From positions 54,393 through 118,392 of the forward strand of contig JAGAQG010000024.1 of the NCBI GenBank assembly GCA_017622875.1: a stretch of 64,000 bases of DNA, read 5' to 3'. This document shows positions 1-8,643 of this stretch, piece by piece (the first letter of the stretch is position 1; every line of letters begins with the position of its first letter). A model generated the notes under the pieces. That model ran no database searches. It was not told the origin of the DNA and saw nothing but the letters and a program-made list of their open reading frames with translations. The stretch is from Lachnospiraceae bacterium. GTDB lineage: Bacteria > Bacillota > Clostridia > Lachnospirales > Lachnospiraceae. Made by a program: the position numbers and the translations under genes.

Positions 1-508
1 ATATGTAACAAAATATTATGCAAACACTTTGGTCTGCTATTCCTACAGTAAATCCTTCTCCCTTGCAGGAGAACGTATCGGTTATATCGTAGTGCCAAAT
101 GAAGTATCAGAATTTGCTGATATTTACGCAGCAGTTGCAGGTGCAGCCAGAGTTTTGACCCATGTAAACGCCCCATCTTTGTTCCAGAAGGTCGTAGCAA
201 GATGTGCAGGAAAGCCTTCTGATATCAGCATCTATGAAAAGAACAGAGAGCTTTTATACAATGGTCTTGTGGAAGCGGGGATTGCTTGTGTGAAACCGGA
301 AGGAGCATTTTATCTCTTCCCAAGAACTTTAGAAGAAGATGACAGAGCATTTTGTGAAAAAGCAAAAGCTTATGATTTGCTGCTTGTACCGGGAAGCGAT
401 TTTGGATGTCCGGGACACTTTAGAGCATCCTACTGTATTAAGACATCCACAATCGAAAAGTCTTTACCGGTATTTAAGAAATTTGTAAAAGAAGTATATG
501 GCATCTAA
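1..508 (+). CDS. PLP-dependent aminotransferase class I/II, C-terminal part (5' truncated by window edge)
   Basis: The reading frame is open from base 2 and enters the window already coding, so the N-terminal part lies outside; the first TTG/ATG-like codons here are internal. The visible segment carries the SYSKS-x-SLAGERIGY stretch that holds the lysine forming the Schiff base with pyridoxal phosphate in aspartate-type fold I aminotransferases, followed by the small C-terminal domain (EGAFYLFPR). The substrate cannot be told from this half; family members usually transaminate aspartate or aromatic amino acids. Its stop codon lies inside a terminator hairpin and overlaps the stop of the convergent VanZ gene by four bases. 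Confidence 0.85.
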   Translation, partial: YVTKYYANTLVCYSYSKSFSLAGERIGYIVVPNEVSEFADIYAAVAGAARVLTHVNAPSLFQKVVARCAGKPSDISIYEKNRELLYNGLVEAGIACVKPEGAFYLFPRTLEEDDRAFCEKAKAYDLLLVPGSDFGCPGHFRASYCIKTSTIEKSLPVFKKFVKEVYGI

Positions 509-528
509 ACAGATGCCTTCTTCTTTTT
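500..528 (+). terminator. Rho-independent terminator of the aminotransferase gene
   Basis: GGCATCT pairs with AGATGCC across an AAAC loop and is followed by TTCTTCTTTTT. The 5' arm contains the end of the aminotransferase coding sequence including its stop codon, and the T-rich tail encodes the lysine-rich C-terminus of the opposing VanZ gene. Confidence 0.7.
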
Positions 529-1038
529 GTGGCTTTTGGAAAGAGGACGGAAGATTGTCTTTCGTCCAATAAAACCGACAATACGGACAACTATGATGCC
601 GGCGAGAACGCCGATGCTGTCGATCATGACATCTTTTTTGGAAGGCCCGCGGCCGGCAACCAGTGACTGGTGATATTCATCGCCGCAGGCGAATGCAACG
701 CAAAATCCTCCTGCTACGATCATCAGCGGAATTCCGCGAAGTCCGTAGACATACAGTGGAAACGATACTGACACCGCCAGCAGAAAATAAAGTCCCATAT
801 GGGCGAATTTCCTGATCAGATAGTGAATCAGATCGGCATACTGCATCACTTCGGCAGAGGATAACGGGCAATCAAAGATTTTGGAGGCAATTTCCACTAC
901 TTTGATACTGACCTTTAAACTAAGTCCTGCACTGGTGACACCGTCCTGGGCGGATAAATAGTAAATAAGACACATCATGCCAATTGCCGGTAAAAATGAT
1001 AAGGGCTTTAGCATGGCTCTTAAAAATGTTTTTAACAT
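505..1038 (-). CDS. VanZ family membrane protein
   Basis: 177-residue small integral membrane protein. It shows the VanZ-family pattern: an N-terminal YYLSAQDG segment, RKFAHMGLYFLLA in a central helix, DEYHQSLVAGRGPSKKDVMIDSIG and a last helix, giving about four membrane segments and a basic tail (KSHKKKKASV). The start at 1038 is chosen because a GAGG ribosome binding site lies seven bases upstream; a longer frame reaching 1140 has no such site and its extra 34 residues do not resemble the family. VanZ proteins are linked to teicoplanin and lipoglycopeptide tolerance, but the role of the chromosomal homologues is generally unknown. Confidence 0.8.
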   Translation of the reverse strand: MLKTFLRAMLKPLSFLPAIGMMCLIYYLSAQDGVTSAGLSLKVSIKVVEIASKIFDCPLSSAEVMQYADLIHYLIRKFAHMGLYFLLAVSVSFPLYVYGLRGIPLMIVAGGFCVAFACGDEYHQSLVAGRGPSKKDVMIDSIGVLAGIIVVRIVGFIGRKTIFRPLSKSHKKKKASV

Positions 1039-1117
1039 AAATAACCTCAATTTTTCTAAACATAAGGGAAAATCCCTGTGTTTCACAAATGAACAGTTAT
1101 AGATATAACACCCGGAA

Positions 1118-1145
1118 TTGGAAAAGTAAAGGAAATTCATATAGT
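1118..1145 (+). promoter_or_regulatory. Possible sigma-A promoter for the NusG-domain-II gene
   Basis: TTGGAA, a 16-base spacer and TATAGT, ending 27 bases before the ATG at 1172. The -35 is imperfect, so this is tentative. Confidence 0.35.
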
Positions 1146-1171
1146 TTTAAGAAAATCATAAGAAGGATATT

Positions 1172-1498
1172 ATGAAAAAAAACGATAAGATATTAATTAT
1201 TGCAGTGCTTGTAATCGGCATACTGGCCTGCCTTTTATTTTCATTCAGAGGGTCTGGGAAGGAAGTCGTGATCTCCCAGAACGGAGTGGAAACCTTTCGA
1301 TTTGATTTAAGTGAAGAAAATTCTGTCGTATTACAATACGATGAGGAAGAATTTAATGAAATTGTCGTAAAAGATGGAAAAGTATCAGTGATTTACGCCA
1401 CTTGCCCGGATCAAATCTGTGTGGAGCAGGGAGAAATTTCCCAAGAGGGTGAGACCATCGTATGTCTGCCGCATAAGCTTGTAGTTGAAATTAAATAA
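1172..1498 (+). CDS. NusG domain II-containing membrane-anchored protein
   Basis: 108 residues: short basic N-terminus, one hydrophobic segment (about residues 7-25), then an extracytoplasmic beta domain containing CPDQICVEQGEI and a C-terminal CLPHKLVVEIK, the signature of the NusG_II family. These proteins are usually encoded next to a FMN-binding or heptaprenyl diphosphate synthase gene, which is not seen here. Two conserved cysteines in CPDQIC could be redox-active or metal-binding. Function in the cell is not established. The ATG is preceded by GAAGGATATT as ribosome binding site. Confidence 0.75.
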   Translation: MKKNDKILIIAVLVIGILACLLFSFRGSGKEVVISQNGVETFRFDLSEENSVVLQYDEEEFNEIVVKDGKVSVIYATCPDQICVEQGEISQEGETIVCLPHKLVVEIK

Positions 1499-1539
1499 GG
1501 AAAATTCAGTAAATTGCAGAATTTGTAGAAACCAAAATA

Positions 1540-1568
1540 TTGCATTTCCTTATAAAATATGGTAAAAT
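1540..1568 (+). promoter_or_regulatory. Sigma-A promoter upstream of the shikimate-kinase-like gene
   Basis: TTGCAT, 17-base spacer, TAAAAT. Transcription would start near 1575, giving a leader of roughly 95 bases that contains the hairpin at 1591-1620. Confidence 0.6.
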
Positions 1569-1590
1569 CGCGCATGGTAAAGATTAATCT

Positions 1591-1620
1591 AAGAGCAACG
1601 ATCAAACGTTGCTTCTTTTT
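1591..1620 (+). terminator. Hairpin with T-run in the leader of the shikimate-kinase-like gene
   Basis: GCAACG pairs with CGTTGC over an ATCAAA loop, flanked by AAGA/TTCTT and followed by TTTTTG. It lies between the promoter at 1540 and the start codon at 1669, so it may be an attenuator, or the terminator of the preceding gene with the promoter placed inside the same gap. Confidence 0.45.
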
Positions 1621-1668
1621 GTGTTAAGCGACAACGCAGTTACGAAAGACTTCAAGAGGAATTCATCA

Positions 1669-2181
1669 ATGAAAAGCAACATTGTTTTAATCGGGATGCC
1701 GGGTGTGGGAAAAAGTACCATCGGCGTTATTTTGGCGAAAATCATCGGATATCATTTCCTGGATTCAGACCTTGTCATTCAGGATAGGGAACAGAGACGT
1801 CTTCATCAGATCATTGCAGAAGAAGGGACAGAAGGGTTCTTAAAAATTGAAAATGATGTAAATGCATCTTTAGATGTGGAACGTACCATTATTGCCACAG
1901 GCGGCAGCGTGATCTATGGAGAAGGAGCCATGGATCATTTAAAAACAATCGGAGAAATTGTGTACTTAAAGGCGGATTATCCGACGATTGAGAGAAGACT
2001 TGGAAATCTGGAAAAACGTGGTGTAGCATTAAAACCGGGCCAGACCTTAAAGGATTTATATGATGAAAGATGTGTCCTTTATGAAAAATATGCAGATGTG
2101 GTTGTCGATGAGAAGGGACTTGGAACAGAGGAGACTATTGGAGAGGTCCTGCGCGCGCTAAACCTTTTAAATGAAATGTAA
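1669..2181 (+). CDS. Shikimate kinase-like P-loop kinase with altered substrate site
   Basis: 170 residues, the normal size for a shikimate kinase (AroK), which phosphorylates shikimate at O3 in the chorismate pathway. The Walker A GMPGVGKST (9-17), the D32-S-D34 pair, the RCVLYEKYAD segment near the C-terminus and the lid region fit the family. Two canonical substrate contacts differ: the F-R pair is F57-L58, and the GGG loop is G78-G79-S80. Either this is a divergent shikimate kinase or a relative with another small substrate. Start chosen at 1669, nine bases after AGAGG; an upstream in-frame start at 1609 would run through the leader hairpin. Confidence 0.7.
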   Translation: MKSNIVLIGMPGVGKSTIGVILAKIIGYHFLDSDLVIQDREQRRLHQIIAEEGTEGFLKIENDVNASLDVERTIIATGGSVIYGEGAMDHLKTIGEIVYLKADYPTIERRLGNLEKRGVALKPGQTLKDLYDERCVLYEKYADVVVDEKGLGTEETIGEVLRALNLLNEM

Positions 2182-2195
2182 GAAAGCGAGGAAGT

Positions 2196-3071
2196 ATGCT
2201 TCATACTTTAGAACATGTTTTTGTCCATGCGGTAGAGGACAATATTAAAATTCTACCGTTTTTATTTGTAACCTATTGCATCATGGAATATATGGAGCAG
2301 GTCATGGAGGAAAAATCCGTACATGCGGTAAAATATTCCGGTAAGATGGGGCCGCTCTTTGGCGGGATTTTGGGAATTATCCCCCAGTGTGGATTTTCAG
2401 CGGCGGCAGCCAGCTTTTATTCCGGAGGTGTAATTACTTTAGGAACATTGCTTGCGATTTTTTTGTCCACTTCAGATGAAATGCTGCCAATTTTGATTTC
2501 AGAAACGGTACCGGCAGTGTCAATTATAAAAATTCTTGGCGTGAAAGCGCTCATTGGTGTCATTGCAGGATTTTTTGTGGATTTTGGTCTGAAGAGAATC
2601 GGAAAAGGTCATGTGGTGCAGAAGCATATTCATGATCTGTGTGAGCAGGAGCATTGCCACTGTGAGGAAGAGGAGTCTTCTATCTGGAAGTCAGCCCTGA
2701 TTCATACAGTGAAAGTGTTTGGATTTATTTTTGTGTTTTCAGTATTATTAAACCTTGTGCTGGAATGCGGTGGAGAGGCTGCTTTGGAATGGCTTGCAAA
2801 TAATAATTCTTTCCTTGCAGCAATTTTAACAGGGCTGGTAGGTCTTGTGCCTAACTGTGCAGCATCCGTAATCATTACTCAGTTATACTTAAAACAGTTT
2901 ATCAGTGCAGGTGCTATGATGGCAGGTTTACTGGTAGGTGCTGGAGTCGGTGTTTTGGTACTTTTCAGGACGAATCGCCCGACAAAACAGAATGTGAAAA
3001 TTACGGGACTGCTTTACGCTATCGGTGTAGCAGCAGGCCTTCTCATTGATTTGATAGGAATAACATTTTAA
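2196..3071 (+). CDS. Predicted 10-TM heavy-metal exporter (ArsP_2 / putative manganese transporter family)
   Basis: 291-residue polytopic membrane protein built of two similar halves, each with a Pro-x-Cys loop: GIIPQCGFSAAA (about 60-71) and GLVPNCAASVII in the second half. A hydrophilic loop near residues 139-160 is rich in His, Cys and Glu (HIHDLCEQEHCHCEEEE) and looks like a metal-binding segment between the halves. The family (PF11449-type) is annotated as a metal or arsenic exporter on weak experimental grounds. It follows the kinase gene by 14 bases and is two bases from the ABC-F gene, so it probably belongs to one transcript. Confidence 0.7.
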   Translation: MLHTLEHVFVHAVEDNIKILPFLFVTYCIMEYMEQVMEEKSVHAVKYSGKMGPLFGGILGIIPQCGFSAAAASFYSGGVITLGTLLAIFLSTSDEMLPILISETVPAVSIIKILGVKALIGVIAGFFVDFGLKRIGKGHVVQKHIHDLCEQEHCHCEEEESSIWKSALIHTVKVFGFIFVFSVLLNLVLECGGEAALEWLANNNSFLAAILTGLVGLVPNCAASVIITQLYLKQFISAGAMMAGLLVGAGVGVLVLFRTNRPTKQNVKITGLLYAIGVAAGLLIDLIGITF

Positions 3072-3073
3072 TC

Positions 3074-4882
3074 ATGAATATTTTAACAGCAGAACATTTG
3101 AAAAAATCATATACAGAGCGACTGCTATTTGATGATGCCAGCTTTTATCTGCATGAAGGTGAAAAAGTCGGTATTTTAGGAATCAATGGCACGGGAAAAT
3201 CCACTCTTTTGAAGATCCTTGCAGGAATGGAAGAGCCGGAAGAAGGAAATGTAGTGCTTGCGAATCATGTGGTCTTGAGATATTTGCCGCAGCACCCGGT
3301 CTTTAAAGAAGGCCAGACGGTGCTGGAAGCAGTTCTGGATGTACACAAAGGGGATGACACCCTGTACAATCTGGAATCAGATGCAAAGACCATGATGACA
3401 AAGCTTGGAATCACAGATTTTACACAGCCGGTAGAACAGCTCTCAGGCGGTCAGAAAAAACGTTTGGCACTGGTGGCAGCACTGGTTGCGCCGGCAGATA
3501 TTTTGGTCTTAGACGAGCCGACGAACCATCTGGATAATGCCATGGCAGACTGGCTGGAAGAGTTCTTAAAAAAATGGCGCGGAGCGCTGATCATGGTAAC
3601 TCACGACAGATATTTCCTGGACAGCGTGACGAACCGCATTGTGGAAATTGACAAAGGAAAGATTTACAGCTACGAGACCAACTATTCGGGATTTTTACAG
3701 TTAAAAGCTGACCGTGAAGCCAGTGCGTTGGCATCTGAACGAAAACGGCAGTCTATTTTACGCGTAGAGTTAGAGTGGATGATGCGCGGTGCAAGGGCCC
3801 GTTCCACAAAACAGAAAGCCCATATCCAAAGATATGAGGAATTAAAGGCACAGGAAGCACCGAAATCTGACTCCAAAATCGAGATTTCATCAGTATCTTC
3901 GCGAATGGGAAGAACAACCATCGAACTGGATTCCTTAAGCAAATCTTATGGAGACAAGATACTTTTTAAGGATTTTACTTATTATTTCCTTAAGAATGAC
4001 AGAATTGGGTTCCTTGGACCGAACGGATGTGGTAAAACTACATTAATGAAAGTCATTGCAGGAATGATAGAGCCGGATGAGGGGACTGTGACAGTAGGGC
4101 AAACGGTAAAGATAGGCTATTATACACAGGAAATCGCGCAGGATAAATCGGCAGGAATCGCTTACATGGATCCGTCCATGCGAGTGATTGACTATATTAA
4201 GCAGACAGCCGAGTATGTGATGACAGAAGATGGTCGTGTATCAGCATCTAAAATGCTGGAGCGATTTCTCTTCCCGCCAGAAGAACAGTATAACTTCATC
4301 GGAAAGCTTTCCGGTGGTGAAAAGCGTCGATTGAATCTGCTTAGAGTTTTAATGGAAGCACCGAATGTGCTGATTCTGGATGAACCGACCAATGATCTGG
4401 ATGTTACTACACTTACCATCCTGGAAGATTATTTAGATCACTTTGATGGAATTGTCATTACGGTATCTCACGACAGATATTTCTTAGACCGTATTGTAAA
4501 ACGTATTTTTGCATTTGACGGAAAGGGAAATCTTCGCCAGCATGAAGGCGGATATACAGAATATGCCGCAAGAATTGCTTTAGAGGCACCGGAAGAAGTG
4601 GTAAAAGCACCTGCAAAAAAGGGTGTGGATACCAGAGTCAAGGAAAAGAAATTAAAATTCACCTATAAAGAACAGCGCGATTATGAGACCATTGAGGAGG
4701 ATATCGCACAGTTAGAAGGAAAAATCGAAGAACTGGAAAATTCCATGAGTAAATTTGCCAGTGATTTCGTAAAATTAAATCAGATTGTAAAAGAAAAAGA
4801 AGAAGCAGAAGCACTTTTGGAAGAAAAAATGGACCGCTGGATGTATCTGGAGGATTTGAAAGCCAAAATTGATGCGCAGTAA
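3074..4882 (+). CDS. ABC-F family ATPase, Uup-like
   Basis: 602 residues with two nucleotide-binding domains in one chain and no membrane segments. Walker A motifs are GINGTGKST and GPNGCGKTT, ABC signatures LSGGQKKR and LSGGEKRR, Walker B followed by DEPTNHLD and DEPTNDLD. The inter-domain linker contains the arginine-rich ARSTKQKAHIQRYEEL segment that reaches into the ribosome in ABC-F proteins. The C-terminus (about 510-602) is a charged coiled coil beginning KLKFTYKEQRDYE, as in Uup. ABC-F proteins act on the ribosomal E site to relieve stalling; a resistance role is possible but not indicated. The start is two bases after the upstream stop, with only a weak ribosome binding site. Confidence 0.85.
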   Translation: MNILTAEHLKKSYTERLLFDDASFYLHEGEKVGILGINGTGKSTLLKILAGMEEPEEGNVVLANHVVLRYLPQHPVFKEGQTVLEAVLDVHKGDDTLYNLESDAKTMMTKLGITDFTQPVEQLSGGQKKRLALVAALVAPADILVLDEPTNHLDNAMADWLEEFLKKWRGALIMVTHDRYFLDSVTNRIVEIDKGKIYSYETNYSGFLQLKADREASALASERKRQSILRVELEWMMRGARARSTKQKAHIQRYEELKAQEAPKSDSKIEISSVSSRMGRTTIELDSLSKSYGDKILFKDFTYYFLKNDRIGFLGPNGCGKTTLMKVIAGMIEPDEGTVTVGQTVKIGYYTQEIAQDKSAGIAYMDPSMRVIDYIKQTAEYVMTEDGRVSASKMLERFLFPPEEQYNFIGKLSGGEKRRLNLLRVLMEAPNVLILDEPTNDLDVTTLTILEDYLDHFDGIVITVSHDRYFLDRIVKRIFAFDGKGNLRQHEGGYTEYAARIALEAPEEVVKAPAKKGVDTRVKEKKLKFTYKEQRDYETIEEDIAQLEGKIEELENSMSKFASDFVKLNQIVKEKEEAEALLEEKMDRWMYLEDLKAKIDAQ

Positions 4883-4897
4883 TAAAAGGAGTAAAAA

Positions 4898-6481
4898 ATG
4901 GCTAACATTAAACAAGAGATTGAAAAAAGACGTACCTTTGCCATCATTTCTCACCCGGATGCTGGTAAGACAACGTTAACAGAAAAATTCTTATTATACG
5001 GTGGTGCAATTAACCTGGCAGGTTCCGTAAAAGGAAAAGCAACTGCAAGACATGCGGTTTCTGACTGGATGGAAATCGAAAAACAGAGAGGTATTTCCGT
5101 AACTTCTTCTGTACTGCAGTTCAACTACGACAATTATTGCATCAATATTCTGGATACACCGGGGCATCAGGACTTCTCAGAAGATACTTACCGTACCTTG
5201 ATGGCTGCTGACTCAGCGGTAATGGTCATCGATGGTTCCAAAGGTGTAGAAGCACAGACAAGAAAACTTTTCAAAGTCTGTGCCATGAGACACATTCCGA
5301 TCTTTACATTTATCAACAAAATGGACCGTGATGCCATGGATATGTTCGAACTGTTAGACGATATTGAAAAAGAGCTTGGTATCGCCACATGCCCGATCAA
5401 CTGGCCGATCGGTTCCGGTAAAAACTTTAAAGGTGTTTATGACAGAAATCACAAACAGGTACATGTATTTTCTGATACAGAAAAGGGTACCAAAGAAGGT
5501 GAAGATACTGTTTTAAATATGGAAGAAGCAAAAGAATATATCGGCGAAGAATTATTTGCTCAGTTAAATGATGAAATTGAGCTGCTGGATGGTGCAAGTG
5601 CAGAGTTTGATCAGGAACAGGTAGATCAGGGATTACTTTCCCCGGTATTTTTCGGTTCTGCATTAACAAACTTTGGTGTAGAAATCTTCTTGAAACATTT
5701 CTTAAAGATGACATCCTCACCACTGCCAAGAAAAGCAGATATCGGCATCATTGATCCAATGGAAGAAGAGTTCTCAGCCTTTGTATTTAAGATTCAGGCA
5801 AATATGAATAAAGCCCACCGTGACCGAATTGCATTTATGCGAATCTGCTCCGGAAAATTCGATGCCGGCATGGAAGTTTACCATGTACAGGAAGGAAAAA
5901 AACAGAGATTATCCCAGCCGCAGCAGCTGATGGCACAGGATAGAAAGATTGTAGAAGAAGCTTACGCAGGAGACATTATTGGTGTATTTGATCCGGGTAT
6001 CTACTCAATCGGTGATACCATCTGTATGCCGGGCAAGAAATTCCAGTATGAAGGCATCCCTACCTTTGCGCCGGAACATTTTGCCAGAGTCCGCCAGATC
6101 GATACTATGAAGAGAAAACAGTTCGTCAAAGGTATTGAACAGATTGCCCAGGAGGGTGCAATTCAGATCTTCCAGGAATTTAATACTGGTATGGAAGAAA
6201 TTATCGTAGGTGTGGTGGGTGTTCTGCAGTTTGATGTATTAAAATTCCGTCTGGAAAATGAATACAATGTAGATATTCGCTTAGAACCGCTTCCTTATGA
6301 ACATATCCGCTGGATTGAAAATGAAGACATTGATGTAAGCAAGATTACTGGTACTTCAGATATGAAAAAAATCAAGGATATGAAAGGAAATCCATTGCTT
6401 CTGTTCGTAAACAGCTGGAGTGTTGGTATGACCCTTGACCGAAATGAAGGACTGATTCTGTCTGAATTCGGCAGAAACTAA
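4898..6481 (+). CDS. prfC: Peptide chain release factor 3
   Basis: 527 residues, the standard length for RF3, the GTPase that removes RF1/RF2 from the ribosome after termination. G-domain motifs are all present: SHPDAGKTTLTE (P loop), DTPGHQDFSEDT (G3) and NKMDRD (G4), followed by the EF-G-like domains II and III. The ending SEFGRN is typical. It has an AAAAGGAG ribosome binding site and follows the ABC-F gene by 15 bases, so two ribosome-associated NTPases are cotranscribed. Confidence 0.95.
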   Translation: MANIKQEIEKRRTFAIISHPDAGKTTLTEKFLLYGGAINLAGSVKGKATARHAVSDWMEIEKQRGISVTSSVLQFNYDNYCINILDTPGHQDFSEDTYRTLMAADSAVMVIDGSKGVEAQTRKLFKVCAMRHIPIFTFINKMDRDAMDMFELLDDIEKELGIATCPINWPIGSGKNFKGVYDRNHKQVHVFSDTEKGTKEGEDTVLNMEEAKEYIGEELFAQLNDEIELLDGASAEFDQEQVDQGLLSPVFFGSALTNFGVEIFLKHFLKMTSSPLPRKADIGIIDPMEEEFSAFVFKIQANMNKAHRDRIAFMRICSGKFDAGMEVYHVQEGKKQRLSQPQQLMAQDRKIVEEAYAGDIIGVFDPGIYSIGDTICMPGKKFQYEGIPTFAPEHFARVRQIDTMKRKQFVKGIEQIAQEGAIQIFQEFNTGMEEIIVGVVGVLQFDVLKFRLENEYNVDIRLEPLPYEHIRWIENEDIDVSKITGTSDMKKIKDMKGNPLLLFVNSWSVGMTLDRNEGLILSEFGRN

Positions 6482-6491
6482 ATAAAAGACT

Positions 6492-6519
6492 TTGCTTTTT
6501 GACCTATTATTGGTATAAT
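6492..6519 (+). promoter_or_regulatory. Sigma-A promoter with extended -10 upstream of the Asp23 gene
   Basis: TTGCTT, 16-base spacer, TGGTATAAT giving an extended -10. The gap between prfC and the Asp23 gene holds this promoter and an ACGGAGG ribosome binding site and nothing else that I can see. It is the only strong promoter visible before the nusB-to-recN run. Confidence 0.7.
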
Positions 6520-6561
6520 AAACGAAAGTGACTTGTTAGACAATAACGGAGGTTTTTAAAT

Positions 6562-6948
6562 ATGGGAAAAGAAGAATTACGCAGAGGATATACAATCTAC
6601 GAAGATAAAGATGGTAATACAGTTCAGATTTCAGAAGATGTGATCGCTTCTATTGCAGCAATGAGCATGAAAGACATCAAAGGTGTCTATGCAGTTGGTA
6701 CAGGAATGAAGAACGGTATTATGGAAAAATTTGGCTGGGAAGACCTTGCAAAGGGTGTTACAGTGGAAGTTTTAGAAGATGGTGTGATTGTTGATGTTGT
6801 GATCACTGTAAACTTTGATAAGAAGATTATGGAAGTATCCAAGGAAGTACAGGATAAGATCCAGACAACCATCAAAGATATGACAGACATGGACGTTATC
6901 GCAGTAAACGTACGTGTTGCCGGAGTAAACGAAGCACCGGAAGCATAA
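6562..6948 (+). CDS. Asp23/Gls24 family envelope stress response protein
   Basis: 128 residues of a single Asp23 domain: ISEDVIASIAAMSMKDIKGVYAV, VTVEVLEDGVIVDVVITVNF and a C-terminal ITDMDVIAVNVRVAGV-like strand. Clostridial members of this family usually sit just before nusB, as here, and are abundant cytoplasmic or membrane-associated proteins linked to cell-envelope stress. A hairpin with T-run separates it from nusB, so it may be expressed more strongly than the downstream genes. Confidence 0.85.
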   Translation: MGKEELRRGYTIYEDKDGNTVQISEDVIASIAAMSMKDIKGVYAVGTGMKNGIMEKFGWEDLAKGVTVEVLEDGVIVDVVITVNFDKKIMEVSKEVQDKIQTTIKDMTDMDVIAVNVRVAGVNEAPEA

Positions 6949-6968
6949 GCTGCAGACAAGAATTTATG

Positions 6969-6997
6969 AGGGGTGTCAGTGCGACATCCCTATTTTT
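6969..6997 (+). terminator. Leaky terminator or attenuator between the Asp23 gene and nusB
   Basis: AGGGGTGTC pairs with GACATCCCT (one G-T pair) over AGTGC, then ATTTTT. No promoter is evident between it and nusB, so read-through is expected to supply the long downstream operon. Confidence 0.55.
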
Positions 6998-7016
6998 AAA
7001 CTAAAGGAGAAATACG

Positions 7017-7418
7017 ATGAAGCGCAGAGAGCTTAGAGAACACATTTTTGAAATTCTCTTCCGTGTAGAGTTTATGAATGAAGAAGATATGAAAGAACAG
7101 ATGGAACTGTTTTTCGAAGATCTGGCAGAAGCACGACCGGAAGATGTAGATTACATCAAAAACAAATATATGGCAGTTCGTGAAAAAATGCCGATGATCG
7201 ATATTATGATCGATGAAAAATCCACAGGATGGAAAACAAGCCGTATGGGTAAAGTAGAACTTACCATCTTAAGACTTGCAGTTTATGAAATGTTATTTGA
7301 CGAAGACGTTCCAGTAACTGTAGCAATCAATGAAGCTGTAGAAATCGCAAAAAAATTCGGCGGCGATGACACACCGGCATTCGTAAATGGTGTACTCGCA
7401 AAAGTAACAGCGATTTAA
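7017..7418 (+). CDS. nusB: Transcription antitermination factor NusB
   Basis: 133 residues covering the all-helical NusB domain, with the family end pattern LRLAVYEML..DVPVTVAINEAVEIAKKFGGDDTPAFVNGVL. NusB binds boxA RNA with NusE (S10) for rRNA antitermination. The start has an AAAGGAG ribosome binding site. First gene of a closely packed run to recN. Confidence 0.95.
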   Translation: MKRRELREHIFEILFRVEFMNEEDMKEQMELFFEDLAEARPEDVDYIKNKYMAVREKMPMIDIMIDEKSTGWKTSRMGKVELTILRLAVYEMLFDEDVPVTVAINEAVEIAKKFGGDDTPAFVNGVLAKVTAI

Positions 7419-7431
7419 GTAAGGATTATTT

Positions 7432-8643
7432 ATGAGACAAAATGTTTACAGTGTAGGACAGGTCAATACGTATATTAAAAATATGTTCGGACAGGATTAT
7501 CTGCTGAGCCGCCTTTATGTCAAAGGCGAGGTGTCCAACTGTAAATATCACACTTCAGGACACATCTATTTTTCCTTAAAAGATGAGACAGGTGCCATTG
7601 CCTGTGTCATGTTTGCTGCCCAGAGAAGCGGGATGAAATTCCGTCTGGCAGAAGGACAGAGGGTCATTGTTTTTGGAAGTGTAAGAGTCTATGAGAGAGA
7701 CGGAAAGTATCAGCTTTACGCCAATGAAATCGTATTAGATGGCGTAGGGCTGCTTTATGAGCGGTTTCAGGCTTTAAAAAATGAGCTGGAAGAGATGGGA
7801 ATGTTCGCACCGGAGTATAAAAAGCCAATTCCAACATATTGCAAGAAGGTCGGTGTTGTTACGGCACCTACCGGGGCAGCCATTCGTGACATCATGAATA
7901 TTTCCAAACGAAGAAATCCGTATGTACAGTTGATTTTATATCCTGCGCTTGTGCAGGGAGAAAATGCTGCGTCAAGCATTGTAAAAGGGATTCAGGCTCT
8001 GGATGGCATGGGATTAGATGTGATTATCGTAGGCCGAGGCGGCGGTTCCATGGAAGATTTATGGGCGTTTAATGAAGAAGAGGTGGCAAGAGCCATTTTT
8101 AACTGCCAAACACCGATCATTTCTGCTGTAGGACATGAAACTGATACTACCATAGCGGATTATGCAGCAGACCTGCGTGCACCGACACCTTCGGCAGCAG
8201 CAGAACTGGCTGTGTTTAATTTAAGAGAAGTTCTCGAAAAACAGGAAAGCTATAGGATGCGTATGAATCAGGCACTTTATAACAAAGTGAGATTTATGCG
8301 AAAAGAGTTGGAAACCTACGAGCTTCGTGTAAAAGCATTGAGCCCGGCACAGCAACTGCTGGAAAAGAGGACTTTAGCAGCAGATCTGGCGAATCAGCTG
8401 GAACTTGGTATGAAAAATAACCTGCGGGAAAAGAGATTTTTACTGCAGATGTATATAGAAAAATTAAATGGATTATCACCACTGAAAAAATTAAATCAGG
8501 GATATTCCTTTGTGGCAGATGAGAAGGGGAAGGCTGTCACATCCATTGAAGGAATCAAGGAGTCAGATGAGCTTACGATTCATGTGACAGATGGTGAAAT
8601 CAGAGCAAAAGTACAGGAAACGAAAGGAATCATCAGAGCATGA
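7432..8643 (+). CDS. xseA: Exodeoxyribonuclease VII large subunit
   Basis: 403 residues: N-terminal OB-fold that binds single-stranded DNA (LYVKGEVSN...SGHIYFSLKD), catalytic domain with GAAIRDI, GRGGGSMEDLWAFNEE and AVGHETDTTIADYAADLRAPTPSAAAE, and C-terminal helices that bind the small subunit, ending with the KLNQGYS tail. The enzyme degrades single-stranded DNA to oligonucleotides. Its stop overlaps the xseB start as ATGA, implying coupled translation. Confidence 0.95.
   Translation: MRQNVYSVGQVNTYIKNMFGQDYLLSRLYVKGEVSNCKYHTSGHIYFSLKDETGAIACVMFAAQRSGMKFRLAEGQRVIVFGSVRVYERDGKYQLYANEIVLDGVGLLYERFQALKNELEEMGMFAPEYKKPIPTYCKKVGVVTAPTGAAIRDIMNISKRRNPYVQLILYPALVQGENAASSIVKGIQALDGMGLDVIIVGRGGGSMEDLWAFNEEEVARAIFNCQTPIISAVGHETDTTIADYAADLRAPTPSAAAELAVFNLREVLEKQESYRMRMNQALYNKVRFMRKELETYELRVKALSPAQQLLEKRTLAADLANQLELGMKNNLREKRFLLQMYIEKLNGLSPLKKLNQGYSFVADEKGKAVTSIEGIKESDELTIHVTDGEIRAKVQETKGIIRA

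Noticed and set aside
1039-1140. Longer N-terminus for the VanZ-like protein
   Set aside because: No ribosome binding site at 1140; GAGG precedes the start at 1038 and the extra residues do not look like the family.
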